A DNA stretch of 64,000 nucleotides from Emergomyces orientalis (taxonomy: Eukaryota; Ascomycota; Eurotiomycetes; Onygenales; Ajellomycetaceae), in the NCBI GenBank assembly GCA_002110485.1, contig MOWL01000047.1:186001-250000 (forward strand), in the 5' to 3' direction. A program made the translations under genes and the position numbers. The notes beneath the pieces are model-generated. The model worked only from the letters and a program-made list of their open reading frames with translations. It did no database searches and had not been told where the DNA came from. Shown here one piece after another: positions 1 to 12,096 of the stretch; the first letter of the stretch is position 1, and each line of letters opens with the position of its first letter.

Positions 1-1602
1 CTTTCGCCAGTAATATTGCTGTTTGCGTCAAAATTGAGTTAACAAAACTATGCCGAAAAATATAATTAATATGGGGCGATTAGGAGGAGTGTCTCGAACC
101 TTGTGTTGCTTTCTGCAACTCCGCAGACCAGGTTTCATTAAGTCGTTAACAACAGCCTCCTTTCGCTTTTCATCCTCGTCCAGGTCAGGAATGTAGTAAT
201 ACTCGCTTTCCAGGGGTTTGCCTGCAGCGTCTTTACCTTCCCGGCTCACTTCGCCAATGCAAGCGATTGCGTCGATGATGGATTTGATCTCTGGGTTAGA
301 AAATCCGCCTTTACCTGAATGCGTTTGCGTCCATAGCTCTGGGGGGAGGTGGCTGATGATTGTTGACAGTGGGGTCGACGATAACCGAGAAAAGGCGAGC
401 TGGTTCACGACGTGGTTCTGTACTTTCTCCTTGAGAGAGTGATCGTAATCCTCGGTTTTCGCAGGTTTTTTGGCGGCAGTGTGTTGACGCGGTGAAACAG
501 CCGGTTTTCGCGCCATGGCAAGAGGAGATCGAGCTGGAGAGGAGCCTGCGTTGAATGAAGCCATACGAGGAAGGATATTATCCCCAAAGGGCCCGAAAGA
601 GTGGACGATCGGGTCATTTTCCTCGTCATGTTCCGATAGCTCCTCAACCTTACCGTCACAAGAGCTAGACATGGAATTTTGGAGGTTCTCATTGCTGAAA
701 GGGTTCGAAGCTACCTCCGTAAGCTGAGAGACAGAGTTCAAATCTTTTTGACGAGTGGGGGATGGCTCATCCTCATACACAACCACAGCACTATGCACTG
801 AGCGGCTAGGGGTCAACAAAGGAGGTTCAGAAGGTTGGAGAGCTTGAACAGCAGGAGATGGAGATATTGGGGAAGCAAGTCGTCCACGGCTTCGTAGAGG
901 GCTGGTTGGGAGAGGGTGAGAAGCAGTACGACGTTTTCTCGCGGGGGAACTCTCTTCCCAGGTTTGGTCGGAGGTACTGGTCGAAGCAGAGTCCTTCCGC
1001 TCGTGTCTGGGCCACTGGACTAGCACTCGAGCATCTTGCACGTCGATCATCACGTCCGCGTCTTTGATGTCAGACGTGAAAGTTTTGCCCTTGTTCAATT
1101 CATACGTTTTCCCTTGGCAATGCAATTTGATTCCATTCCACCCGGTACAAAGAATCTCAATCCTATCTCTATCAAACGGGTTTGTTGAGGGTTTATACGT
1201 GGCTTGAACATGCACTCGCGAAATCAATCGACTAGCGGACAGTTGGAAATGACAAGAACCGCTTGATCTACCCATCAGAATAGACTCCCCCGACTGGGGT
1301 AACATTACCGAAGGCACAGTTGATAACGGAGCTCTTTCAGAAACCATTGAGTGGGTTCGTTTAAGTCCTGGGCGGATTGCCTGTACGCGAGGAGGGGAAG
1401 AAGTCAATATTGCCGTAGACGAGGTGGGAACGGGGGTTGGATATGTCGAAACATCATCTCCGGATTCGCGTGCCAGGCGTTTATAGGGTCGAGGCAGAGA
1501 TGGGGAAGACGAGGGCTCGAAGGCTGGGAGAAGAGAGGCAGGCCTCTTCACGCCGGTGATGGGGGGTAGCAGGGTGCCTGCTCTAGGAGGAGACGACTCC
1601 AT
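1..1602 (-). CDS. FHA-domain protein, Tos4/Plm2-like (3' end cut by window edge)
   Basis: Probable chromatin or transcription-associated forkhead-associated (FHA) protein, nuclear by inference. The start ATG is at 1602; the frame stays open to 100. A short intron (99-19, donor GTTCGA, acceptor ACAG) then joins in phase to a second exon (18 to beyond position 1) that continues as QYYWRK, so the apparent stop inside the intron is not real. The FHA core lies at about residues 105-200, with the phosphothreonine-pocket landmarks GRS (111-113) and SRVH (128-131). Flanks are Ser/Pro-rich and probably disordered. A conserved C-terminal block (about 405-507) carries the GLRSCRKQHK signature just before the intron. 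In budding yeast Tos4 and Plm2 are FHA proteins controlled by SBF/MBF; two ACGCGT boxes upstream here fit that. Family assignment rests on domain layout, so another FHA subfamily remains possible. Confidence 0.8.
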
Positions 1603-2008
1603 CCCGAGCAATTAAGGGCGGGAACACGTATCGATCGAGCAGTCTATCCCTTCTAAAACCCTAGACTCTGAACAAATCGCGTCGAATTCCACCAATGGCT
1701 CGTGGAATGGGGTATATATATTTGAGAGGCTCACGCTTGGAGCAATTTAATGTAGGAAGACAAATACTTAGACAAAAAAGGAAAGGACAAAAAACAAATA
1801 TACAAACAAGGGTAAGGAAATAAATTAAAATAGAAAAACAAACAAAACCAGAGGAAATACGGGACACCTCTCGAGGAGAGGGAGAGAGGAGGGAGAATTG
1901 AAGGAAAAGAAGAGGGTTGTGTGGGAAAAAGGTCGGAGGAGGTCGAGAGAGGAGCAGAAAGATGAGTGAGCAGACGCCAGAGTAAGAAACACACGCTTGG
2001 TGGGCTCA

Positions 2009-2014
2009 ACGCGT
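2009..2014. promoter_or_regulatory. MCB (MluI cell-cycle box) ACGCGT
   Basis: Palindromic ACGCGT about 407 bp upstream of the FHA-gene ATG. It matches the MBF-binding core known from yeasts. Function is inferred from motif and gene type only. Confidence 0.5.
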
Positions 2015-2250
2015 TTCAACAGCTCCACCGCCCAGGGCTCGCGATGCGCGGCTCAGGAACACTGCGAACAATAGTAAAGAGACCACTAAAAGCTGCAGGA
2101 GCTAGAACAGCTCACAATATAATCCAGCTGGCTCTTTTAATACCCCTAAATCAAAGCAGTATCAGCTTTCCCTCAGGAGTGCTCTCATTGCATCGCCCGT
2201 GTCGTTCGCTCATTTTGATAAACACCAACAAACTATATGCTGAGTCATCA

Positions 2251-2256
2251 ACGCGT
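2251..2256. promoter_or_regulatory. Second MCB-type box ACGCGT
   Basis: A second ACGCGT in the same intergenic region, about 650 bp from the FHA-gene ATG and about 560 bp from the GT8 ATG. Confidence 0.4.
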
Positions 2257-2621
2257 CTATCCAAAATCACGTGAAATACGGTTTGGTGAATTAAAATTGG
2301 CGCTATTCCCAAAACAGGAAATTACTAATCTGCCCCTCTATCACGTGAAATCAGCCAATCACGTCATCTGATCTGATAAAGGAGAAGAAAAAAAATTGCA
2401 AGGCCAATTTTCATCAAAAATCTATATAGAAATATAGAAATATAGAAATACATATATGTATATGTATAAATATGATAGATAGAGGAGCGGAAATATTGCA
2501 CTACGGGAAAGACGAATTATCATTGATAGTATATAGAGGTTATTCAACTGGATTTCTCTATGAATGTGTTGCCGTTATCCACTCGCACCCAGCAAGCATC
2601 AATTAGCTATCCTCCGTCTTT

Positions 2622-2651
2622 CTCCAGGGCTGTCTCCAGGGCTGTCTCCAG
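2622..2651. repeat. 12-bp tandem repeat (GGCTGTCTCCAG unit)
   Basis: Two and a half direct copies of GGCTGTCTCCAG upstream of the GT8 gene. No coding role is seen. Confidence 0.8.
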
Positions 2652-2695
2652 ATCAATTTAAACTGCTCACCGCTCCGCTTGAATACCCCTTATTT

Positions 2696-2703
2696 ATATA
2701 AAA
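2696..2703 (+). promoter_or_regulatory. TATA box of the GT8 gene
   Basis: TATATAAA about 110 bp upstream of the GT8 start codon on the same strand, a plausible distance for a fungal TATA element with a short 5' leader. Confidence 0.45.
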
Positions 2704-2813
2704 CACGATCACTCCAGGGAAATATATCACGGCTCCTGATATTATTTCGCGACGCTCATTTTCACCGTTTACCCCTTGCTTTTTCCCTGCCAACCCGAAT
2801 TATTTTGAATTCC

Positions 2814-3989
2814 ATGGGAGAGCCCGACCCGACCACTCCCGCGCGGGGAGCTGTGCATAAGAAAGGTGAAGACCTATTTGGTAAAAAATAAAATAAAATA
2901 AAAATTTCCTCCTCTGATCTCTCTATTGACAAAATTTTACTACAGTCTGGACCACCCTAATCACCAACTCCGACTACCTCCCAGGCCTCCTCACCCTAGA
3001 CTACTCCCTGAAAAAGGTCGGCTCCAAATACCCCTTAGTTGCGCTCTACACAGACTCCTTCCCACCAGAGGGTCATTTCGCCCTCCAAGCCAGAGGAATC
3101 CCCGCCAAACATATCCCTTATCTCCTCCCCGCCGCCCACAAGGACTACAGCAATGACACCCGCTTCTACGACTGCTGGAGCAAGCTTGCCCCCTTCTCGC
3201 TCGTGGAATATGATCGCGTCGTCCAACTGGATAGCGACATGCTGGTGCTGCGCAACATGGATGAACTGATGGAAATGGAACTGGATGATCCAGCGTTGAA
3301 AGGGAACGGTTCGCGCGTTTTCGCTGCGAGCCATGCATGCGTGTGCAACCCGTTGAAGAAGCCACATTATCCTAAAGATTGGTCCGCCGTTACGCTTCAT
3401 TCCTCCCCCCCTCCCCCCCTCCCCCTCCTTTTTTTCCCCATTCATTCCGCCAACCACACATCCGCCACGCCACGCCACGCCACGCATATAATGACATCTA
3501 ACAAACCACAACAGGATCCCATCCAACTGCGCCCTAACAACCCAACACTCAGACCCCGCCCGCGCGCAAACGCAAGGCGCCCCTTCAACCGCCGGCCTAG
3601 CCGTACTCAACGGTGGCCTCCAGGTCGTCAACCCGTCCACCGCCATCTACGAGAAAATCCTCGCCGCTCTACAGACGCCGTCCGCAACATCCAACTATGC
3701 GTTCGCTGACCAGTCGCTGCTCTCGGACCTGTTCCCAGGCCGTTGGGTTCCGCTGCCGTATGTTTATAACGCATTGAAGACATTACGGTGGGAAGGGGTG
3801 CATAGTGAGATTTGGAGGGATGGGGAGGTTAAGAATATGCATTATATTTTGAGTCCGAAGCCGTGGGATGAGAAGAAAGAAGAGGAGGAGAAGGCGAAGG
3901 TGGACGAGACGCATCGTTGGTGGTGGAGGTTTAATGAGGAGAGGTTGGAGGAGGAGGAGAAGAGAGGGATTAAAGCTGATGGGTTTTAG
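2814..3989 (+). CDS. Glycosyltransferase family 8 protein (glycogenin/galactinol-synthase-like)
   Basis: Probable retaining glycosyltransferase using a nucleotide-sugar donor. Three exons: 2814-2865, 2946-3381, 3515-3989, giving 320 aa. The first junction makes KKVWTTLITN, the usual GT8 start; the second makes PKDWIPSNCA. The metal/nucleotide-binding DxD motif is D113-S-D115 inside VQLDSDMLVLRNMDEL. A later block (AFADQSLLSDLF) and the sequence MHYILSPKPW match the acceptor and C-terminal part of small GT8 enzymes. The C-terminus is Lys/Glu-rich. Length (320 aa) fits cytosolic fungal GT8 proteins; there is no signal peptide or membrane segment. Intron 2 has the unusual donor GTCCGC and is filled with pyrimidine runs and CGCCA repeats. 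The acceptor substrate cannot be told from sequence. Confidence 0.88.
3463..3485. repeat. CGCCA microsatellite in GT8 intron 2
   Basis: Four tandem CGCCA units next to a C/T homopolymer tract (about 3405-3438), all inside the intron. Confidence 0.8.
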
Positions 3990-4507
3990 TAAGTTGGTGA
4001 TTTTGGACATTTTTTGGGGGGACATATCTGTGCTTTGACTCTTTTATTTGAGTGGGTTGGGATAATGTATATATATTATATACTCTATTTCCTCACTTTT
4101 TGCCTTTCCCCTGCCAGCTTTGGGTTTGGGAGATATCCTTTTAGCTCTATTCCATCTTGGATTTCGGATATAAGAATTGAAAAGGGATTGAAAGAGAGAT
4201 TTTTTTGATTGATATCACACTAGATACCTTTACATTTTTAAAAAGGCGCCGCATTCAATATTCCTGGCTCTGGCCATTTTTCCTGTTGTTTTCCAGAGAG
4301 GGAAGAAAATCCTAATGGTATGATATTATGGCACATTTCGTGCCCCGAAAGTCTAACAGGTAATGGATAACTAACTAGCTTGTTCTAGATAAGTAAAATA
4401 CGATGTATGCCGTCAAGGTCCCATTCCCAATCCCATTCCCATTTCCAATAACCAAAAAAAAGACATATGGATTTAAGAACGCCCTCCCCCCGATAAAGAA
4501 ACGGTCA

Positions 4508-5035
4508 TTAACAGTCAAGTACCTTTGGAAGCCTGGATAGTATCCCCAATTGGTTGCCCAGGTCCCACATGACAAATGTTTTGAAGGCCTCGTTGTTGCC
4601 ATGAGTGAAATTGTACAGCTTCGTTGGGCGCACGACCAGAGTATCATCCTAGAAATACAATTCAAGTTCTCGGGCCTTTTGACCCATGAGCGATGTCAAT
4701 AAGACCTATATATATATATATATACATATATATATGTTTGTTAGCGTACTAGATCATGAAGGCCGGATGAAGGGGTTGGAAAAGCCAGATGTGGTTATAT
4801 GGTAAGTTACCCTCCCACTCTCCATCCCTCCAGGTAACTCCCAATGCTAATTTGAAGAAAATAAAGGCGCCTCCACGTCGCCCAGGATCGACACGAAATA
4901 TTCGTGGCAGTTGCTGAGTACGACGACGACTTTGTCAGTTATCTCGTAGACGAGAATCATCGCAGCGATTCCCCATCGTTTATCATTATCCACCAGTTTG
5001 GTCCCTGGAATACCCTGGGGGCCAACCACATGCAG
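4508..5035 (-). other. Unresolved coding-like remnant or multi-exon gene
   Basis: Two minus-strand segments look protein-like. One runs from about 5035 to 4850 and reads KLHVVGPQGIPGTKLVDN followed by a hydrophobic VVVVLSNCHEYFVSI patch. The other runs from 4648 to 4508 and reads DDTLVVRPTKLYNFTHGNN, then WDLGNQLGILSRLPKVLDC and a stop. Both are immediately preceded by TAG that could be either an in-frame stop or a 3' splice acceptor (CCTAG, TTTCTAG). I could not join them into one open frame: the first segment meets a stop near 4850 and no good donor restores the phase. It is either a decayed gene or a gene with exons I failed to find. No family is recognised. Confidence 0.25.
4707..4734. 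repeat. AT dinucleotide repeat
   Basis: About 28 bp of nearly pure alternating T/A, interrupted once by C. Confidence 0.85.
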
Positions 5036-5992
5036 TTTCTAGGGCGTATTCTGTTCGTAATTTCTCTTCGTGCAAAAGCGGAATGCGACGGGAGGAGCAA
5101 GAACTAATTGATTTAATCTTTGATATGAGCTCTTTTTTTTTTTTTTTTTTTTTGAAGAAACAGTTATACACCATAGAAATATCATATGCTGAGATATTAC
5201 AGAGCCTTCACTCCATCTTTCACCAGCCTCATAAACTTTAGATCACTTTCATTTTTGTGTGTTTTGTATTTCATCTTCAGAGAAAGGTAATAAAATAACA
5301 AAAATGTAAAAATTGGTAATAATTACACTTAGAAACAGATACAAAGAGGGATGGTTGAAAGGAGGGGTTTGTTGGGTAAATTTTGTCATCGTTCATCGTT
5401 CTCAAAAAGGGGCCCGTGCAGGCGGGTAGGTAGTGCTTAGCCTAAGCTAATCCGAGTTAGGCTAGGTTAAGGATTCAGTTTGTCGAGAGAAAGGTAGATA
5501 AAATATAATAAACTAATTTGGCTTTCGTCACAGAAACAGGTCTTGGTATAATAAATATAAAATAATAGGAGGGGAAAAAAAAACCGGAAAAAACAAAAAA
5601 AAAAAGTGAGTTAAAAGGATATGAGTGACATAAAATAATAAAAAAAGAGTATGTTTAAAGGTAATGCTGTAGGGTTTTTCCCCGAGGAAGGAATCCCGGC
5701 AAGACAACAAGAAAATGAGGGTTTTGTATTTAGGACACCGCCCACCTTTCCAAGAAGCGTGAGAAAGGAGGCGGGAAAGGGTGAAGAGAAACGAGGCGCT
5801 TGAGAAGTTTTAAAGGAAGAAAGAGTAGAAGAAAAAAAGTAAATTGGTAGAAATGGCCTCGTTAATTCATATAGATTGATTGATTGTTGTTGATTGTCAA
5901 TCCTCCTTCTTCCCAAGTCACAAATGGTTTTCTTGGCTTGGCTTGACTTGGCTGGAGCGGGAAAAAAGGTGAACGAAAAGAAGAGAAGAAAT

Positions 5993-7491
5993 TTAGTCGC
6001 TGAACACATAGGTTGCAGTGCCTGACATAACCTCAACCTGAAAAGATAGAACGCATTACGTCGTTAGCACTGGCGATTTCAAATAGCAGATCTTGCCATG
6101 GTATGGTTGGATTGGGAAAAAATGGGATATGGTGGTGCATGTGACGACATATACATAAATCTACTGGAGAAGGGGAAAGGGAAAGCTTACAGTGCATCCA
6201 TCCTGGTTGGATCCATTCGCGCCGTAGAACAGGCCATTCTCATATTTGCACTTCCCGCCCAGATTGTCACCTTGGATCTCAATCTTGAAATCAAGCTTCG
6301 CGTTGGTGGTTGGCTTGTTCTGGAAAATGGAGATGAAGGTGGCTCCGTCTCGCTTGCCGACACCCAAATTGATAGGGGCGAAGTTGCCGATTGGGCGGCT
6401 TCCATCACCCCATTGGCAGCCTTCCTGGACGGAGACGCCCTTGGGGTTGACGTAGTATTGAGCGGAAGTGGGCATTTCTTTCCAGGCATAGTAGTTGCCA
6501 GCATCAGGGCATGTCAGCTCGTTAGTGGAGCCTGGGGTAGCGGCGAGTGGGATGGTTTCGGATTCAGTGCCTAAAAAGGATTATTAAAACATGCTTCTTT
6601 CTTTGCATGTACTTTTGAGAGGAACATAACCGAAACATGAAACTTACCAGGATAATCGGTACGGCAAACGGCAACGACTTTGTCCATGGTATTCTTAATT
6701 TCGACACCACCGGCACCCTTCATACAGAGTTTCTTGGAGAGCGATGGGTTGGTTAGGCGGAGTTTGCCGCCAGAACAAGACAAGCCACCAACAGACTGCC
6801 CAGTCGCGCCTTGGGTGGAAGGCCATTGCGTCTTTTGGTAACCAGGCGGGCAAGCATAAGAGCACATGGCTCCATCCTCACACTTATCACCCTGGATACC
6901 GGTGCGAATATCGCTAACGGAAGAGTCTTTCACAGTGACATATTGAATACCGCTCCACCCGCCGAGGCCAAGCCAGCTGAGAGAGATGGCACCATAATCC
7001 GAAGGGAATTCAGAGCAGGAAAGCTTTCCGTCGGGGAAGTCACTGTCGACGCCAGAGCCGCCCGGAGGCGGCGATGGTGGTGTAGGGGTGGAAATAGGAG
7101 GAATTTCGATCTTAGGGATTTCAATCGTGGGAAGATCAATCTTAGGAAGATCAAGACCCGCTCCAGAGGCACTTGGCTCGGGTTTCTCGTAGAACTCACC
7201 AGCCTTGGGCTTGGTGATTGAGGACTGGGGAGCACAAGCGTCGTCCGAAACAGAGGGATCGGCCCACTGCAATGACCCGTCCTTGATACCTTTGCAAGCT
7301 TCCGTCTTGTCGATGAGCTCACCATCCAACTCGTAGGCGTAGACGGTTGGCCCGGGAACAACAACCACATCCGTCGCATCTGGTGCGCGTTTCGCATGGT
7401 GGTGACGATGGTGGTTATGCTTGTGGGGCTGGGCAGCGGCTAGAGAGCCGGCTGCAGCGACGGTCAAAACAACGGAGGTAGTAAACTTCAT
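5993..7491 (-). CDS. SUN-family secreted cell-wall protein (GH132, Sun1/Uth1/Sim1-like)
   Basis: Secreted wall protein of the SUN family, classed as glycoside hydrolase family 132 and acting on beta-1,3-glucan in septation and wall remodelling. Three exons: 7491-6648, 6570-6191, 6037-5993; 422 aa. The N-terminus is a clear signal peptide (about 1-20), followed by a His-rich stretch (HKHNHHRHHH) and a Kex2-type KR site near residue 35, typical for the family. A Pro/Ile-rich linker (about 115-150) precedes the Cys-rich SUN domain (about 155-422), which includes CSYACPPGYQK and a C-terminal block ending in YVFSD. Junctions give DYPG-TESE and DGCT-VEVM. The far upstream leader (8040-8270, minus strand) is pyrimidine-rich, as in strongly expressed fungal genes. 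No missing Cys or break was noticed. Confidence 0.93.
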
Positions 7492-10400
7492 GGTTACAGT
7501 TTTCTCGATTCAAACGACGTCAAGTCGCACGTATAGAGAGTAAGGACTGGCACGAGGTCTCTCGGAGACCCCTTGGTTTTTGTCGGGGCGGTTCTAGAGG
7601 AAGAACTTGTGCGACCAGGCGACAATGGTGAAGAGAGTCTACTTGAGATAGCCATAGTTAAATCAACAGTGATCAGTGAAATGGGAAAAGAGAAAGGCAT
7701 ATCGGGGTGACAGAGGGAGGCCAACGTTCTCCTCATTCGAAGTCAAAAAAACAAGGGCAGCAATCGTCGCGGAAATCATGTGCCACGAGATCTTGGGTAG
7801 TCGTCCCAGGCAATGTGAACTCGCATCGCCAAAGAGAAAAGAGGGGGAAAAACACTCAACATCATGGTGATGGCACATAACATACAGTGGAAATATCAAA
7901 TATCAGCAGTTAATGACACGGTCAAGATGGACTTCTTTATACAAGTAGTAGAGACGAATTCGATGCGCGTGGGTTGTGCTGTCTGATGAACCGATTGTGG
8001 GAGGAATTGACGAGGGACAAACAGGACACGGGGGAAGTCTGCCAGAGAGAGCGCAAAGCAAGACACTGAAGCTGTGATTTTTAAATTTCCGAATGAGCGT
8101 GAGAGGAAGACGACACGGTCTTCCAAGTGGGAGGGAAAGTAAAGGCGCAGGAGGGTGGTAGAGAACGAAGGTGGAGGGCGAAATGTTGAAGAAGAGAACG
8201 AAGAGATTCTTTGACAGCGACAGAGAAGAGGAGCGAAAGAGCGAAAGAACAGTAAACGAGAGACGGGACAGCCACAATACGGTACCTGGTACGGATACCT
8301 GGTATGCTGGTAACCCCGATACGTACTCACATCCACACACACGCGGGATGATTGATTACCATAAATAAAAAAGACCTTATTCTTAAATACGAGCCTGGAA
8401 CCGGGATACGTATTACTTGGGGATAACATCCCAATATATGGGCAGACCTAGACCACCGCCCCACCAGGTAGGTCAATGCCACTGATACAAGCCCAAAACA
8501 AGGCACAGTGACTCCACCAAATTTAGCCAATAACAGTAAACAACCCGGCCAAAGCGGTGGAGACTTTTGAGATGCGCAATTTCAGCTTCAAGCAATGCCC
8601 ACTGGGTGGGTGTGTTTTGGGGCTTTTCAAGGGCCTATTCAGGCTGTGGAAGCAGTTGCACGTTGTGATTTTGTTTCAAAAAATATATATATATATGGTT
8701 TTAACTGCCTTCCAAAAGCCTATACATAACTTTCGCAGCTTAATCCGGCTACAAACGGGTCGTTGTGTGTATGTTATTAAGAATAATAATAAAACCTAGG
8801 AAATATTAGTAATCATTGCGGGCTGTGTGTACCAGGGCAGAGGGCAACAGTATTTTTTATTACAGCACGGTTATTTAACTCGGAAATCATAACACAAAGA
8901 AAAATTACCCTGTAATGGCCAATGTTATTCACAAAGAATGTGACAGTCCACATCCTCTGCAGCCCAGTCAAAGCTGTTTCATTTCCCCAATTCGCATTGC
9001 GGTGCCTGGCGCTAAACCATCCTCGGCTGGTTGGACGCGGCCAAGGTGAGTTAATCTGGGTTTTGGCGCTATTGCCTGACACTGCGAATCGGTTGTTGAC
9101 CCAGCAAATTCCACGATTTCAATGAACTCAGGGCTTGAAAAAGCCAACCTTGGAACCCAATTTTGCAGGATAGACACAAAACAGAGTGCCAAAAAACTCC
9201 AGCCAATAAAACCCATTTATTTTAATACGTGAATAGTTTGAGCCATCATTATTATCCATCCAGTTACTCCGTATTGATACTACTGTTTTGGAAGGTTGTT
9301 TACTTTTAAACCAGGAAAGTACTTTAGCGCCAGGGTCTTTGTTTGTTACGTTTTGTTTGCAAAACTTCATAGGCCTTGATGCCCATATTTTTAATTAATA
9401 TTGATATTATTTTTTAGAAACATCACAACGATTGGCGCCAGTTGGCATGCGCCCTCTCAGTAAGCAACCAAACGGGTTTGCCATGGTGGCAGCGCGCAGC
9501 TGGGAACAAAATAACACACAAAATTGTGTTGGCTAATAATAATAAGAGCCCCTAGCACTTTGAGTTTTTTTGAGCAGATTCCGATGAGGATCTGCAAAAG
9601 AAGTAGTTTAGTTCTAAGGTCCAGGCCGTTCGGACGGCGGGTCCAGCGCACAGTTCCCACTCATTCTTCGTGTTTTTTATTTTATCAATTTTTATGGGAC
9701 CGCTTGCAAGATGATTCGTATGCATGTTAAATAATCCGTACAGAGCATGTGTGAGCACTTCTTTGCAGCATAATACTAATTATGACAATACCACGGCTAT
9801 CCCTACTCTGGAGTAACTATTATAATAATCCTGCTATCGCCTTTGGAACGTGTTTCAGGGAATCATGTGTTGATTGGACCAGTAGTTCTTCCTTCGACAG
9901 CTCAGACGTTAGACTCTGGAAACTATCTGTTGCCATATTTATTAGGAGACCGATGTAGCATATGTGGGGCGGCCTGGTTTCGGGCATCTAACATCTTCAA
10001 GGGAAGAATGAGAGATATTTAAGACTTGTGGGGGATTATTTTCGATAAATGATTAATTTTCCCGCAGCTAGCCCCTCGCTTGAAGAATGCAACACCTGCC
10101 AGATCTTTATGCAAGGGTTTGAAGTTCTGAAAGGAAACACCAGTACAGTTTTTTTGTTTATGTATTTGCTTGTTTCAGGTTGTGCTGCCCAATGAAATAT
10201 AAATTTACATTGATGTCAATGACCACAGCGTCTACAGAGGACAGAGCACACAGCACACAATGCTAATCATATATATCTGTTGAAGTGCCAAATGCTTCTG
10301 CATGAAATAATGCTTATCCAGAATTTGAGTGAGACCTATGAAATTTTTCAAATCTACTGTGAAGATAAAATATTCACCCTATTCATTTGTGCAGCTATGT

Positions 10401-11985
10401 TTGTTCATATGTATATTTATCATTTCCATCAAGCTAACCTCTAACTCTTGCAAATTATGCCATAGCGTGAATATATCTGACCATACCACCCAAGACAATT
10501 AAAACTCCACATGGCTTCCCTTACCCATCCTTTCAAATGACAACTCTTGATAGAAATTGGGGCCTTACACCGAAACTAAAATTTTGTGATGTCATATTTT
10601 ATGTAATGTGTTGCGGGGGAAAAAGCGAATTTGGTTGGCATAGCAAAGAACGGCAGGGAGAGATGAGGATGAACCGCTACATATAACATTTTATCCGATG
10701 ACTACGCCTTCAACGCCAAAAAACCCTAGTGAGGGCATGGATACTATGAGTCTGAGCTGGGATCGGGAATTATAACGAAGCCTTGGAGCAAACGAGAGGG
10801 GAAACATTCAAGGGTCCCTAGGGAGTTTCGTCGGGATTTAATGGTGGGATTATGTTATATTTTTACGTTCAATTTGATTTTAATTGCAACTTTCTCCTTC
10901 TCATGGATATGGAGTGATCAATTCCTATATATCTATTCTATATTATTTAATTTCCGGCCCTTCAGTTCTGGATTACCTCTCTCTCTCTCTCACTCTGCCG
11001 TTAGATACGCTTGGGGCCATTGGTGTTTATGAAGTCGTATTTACGTTGATTTGCGGTTCATTTTCCATCGGCTACCACTCTATCTATATGATACTAAATC
11101 CTCCTCTTCGATCCACTAAGCGAATACATATAAAGTAATGAAGTAAGACAATGCTGGCTGAACACGGAGTACTACGAATTGATATCATGATAAAAAATTA
11201 TATATTTTAGTTGTCAACGGTAGCCTTGTCCTTCTAAAGTAGACTCGGCTTTATTTTCACCTGCAGCCGCCTCATGCTTTCTTGTTAATGTTGGTGGTAT
11301 AACTAAGTGAAGATAGCTTTGATTCTCTCTCTCAACGGCTGGAGGGACGTGGTTAATTAAATTTGATGCTGATGGTGGCTAGCATGCTTAGTTAGCCAAC
11401 CTTTGATACAATCACAATTTCTTCTGGGTCGTCCGGGGATAAGGGGGAACAGTATCCGCTTCTTTTATTCATGGAATGTAATATTTTATACACTGGCTTT
11501 GCAAGTAGTTGTTTAGACTGTTCAGACAGGAATGCAATGGCGGAGCAATATATATACCTATAAGGTATAAATACATATGAAATGTTCGTTTGAAAGGAAA
11601 GTGCTTTTAGTGTCTGACTGAGCTAGGAAAATGAATGGAATGAAGCACATTGGGCGTTGTGCTATTCTACGGGATTCGGGCACTATAGGGAATTCAAACT
11701 GAGTTTCTTGGGCACTGCTCAATGTAATGATGGAGACCGAGGGCAGCCAAATGGCAACTTGATGAGGTTGTTTGAAAGAGCGGAAGGCAGATCCCCAGAG
11801 AAGATGCGGGTTCGCTGACGCGGAATAACCTTTAGCCTAGCGCGAAATTCGGAAGAACTGCTTGACCGCACTCCGATGATTTTTTTGATAATTTTCTAAT
11901 GCTGGCAGAACCTCATATCGAAAGGACGAAGATCCATCACTAAAGATCTTAGTCAACGGGAAAGAAGGGATAGGATAAAAAAGCC
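7492..11985. other. Gene-poor 4.5 kb spacer
   Basis: Divergent region between the SUN gene and the L1-domain gene. Part nearest the SUN gene (7900-8300) looks like a pyrimidine-rich leader/promoter on the minus strand, with TACCTGGTA repeats near 8283-8312. From about 8400 to 11900 I see only AT-rich sequence with short frames, an ATATAT run near 8682, and TACGGAGTA-type words at 9265 and 11163. No gene is supported. Confidence 0.6.
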
Positions 11986-12065
11986 ATGGCCGTATCTTCT
12001 GGTGTTCTCACCATAAAGCCCGCTTCTGGGACACCTTACCAATTGAATAATGACCAGGTAGGGTT

Positions 12066-12096
<31 letters not shown>

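Larger units (their letters stand above)
1603..2813. other. Divergent intergenic region between FHA and GT8 genes
   Basis: Shared promoter space, no gene seen. It holds a purine-rich stretch near the FHA gene (1860-1960), ACGCGT boxes at 2009-2014 and 2251-2256, AT-rich microsatellite with about four ATATAGAA units near 2425-2450, and a 12-bp tandem repeat at 2622-2651. Confidence 0.7.
3990..5992. other. Intergenic region between GT8 and SUN genes
   Basis: Convergent 3' ends flank this stretch. It contains an AT dinucleotide repeat (4707-4734), a T21 run (5133-5153), AT-rich 3'-UTR-like sequence of the SUN gene from about 5500, and the unresolved coding-like segments described separately. 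Confidence 0.6.

Noticed and set aside
405..1015. Open frames overlapping the FHA gene on both strands
   Set aside because: Shadows of the FHA gene; no domain and no plausible promoter.
4370..4730. AT-repeat region as a possible origin or attachment site
   Set aside because: Simple microsatellite without any further structure.
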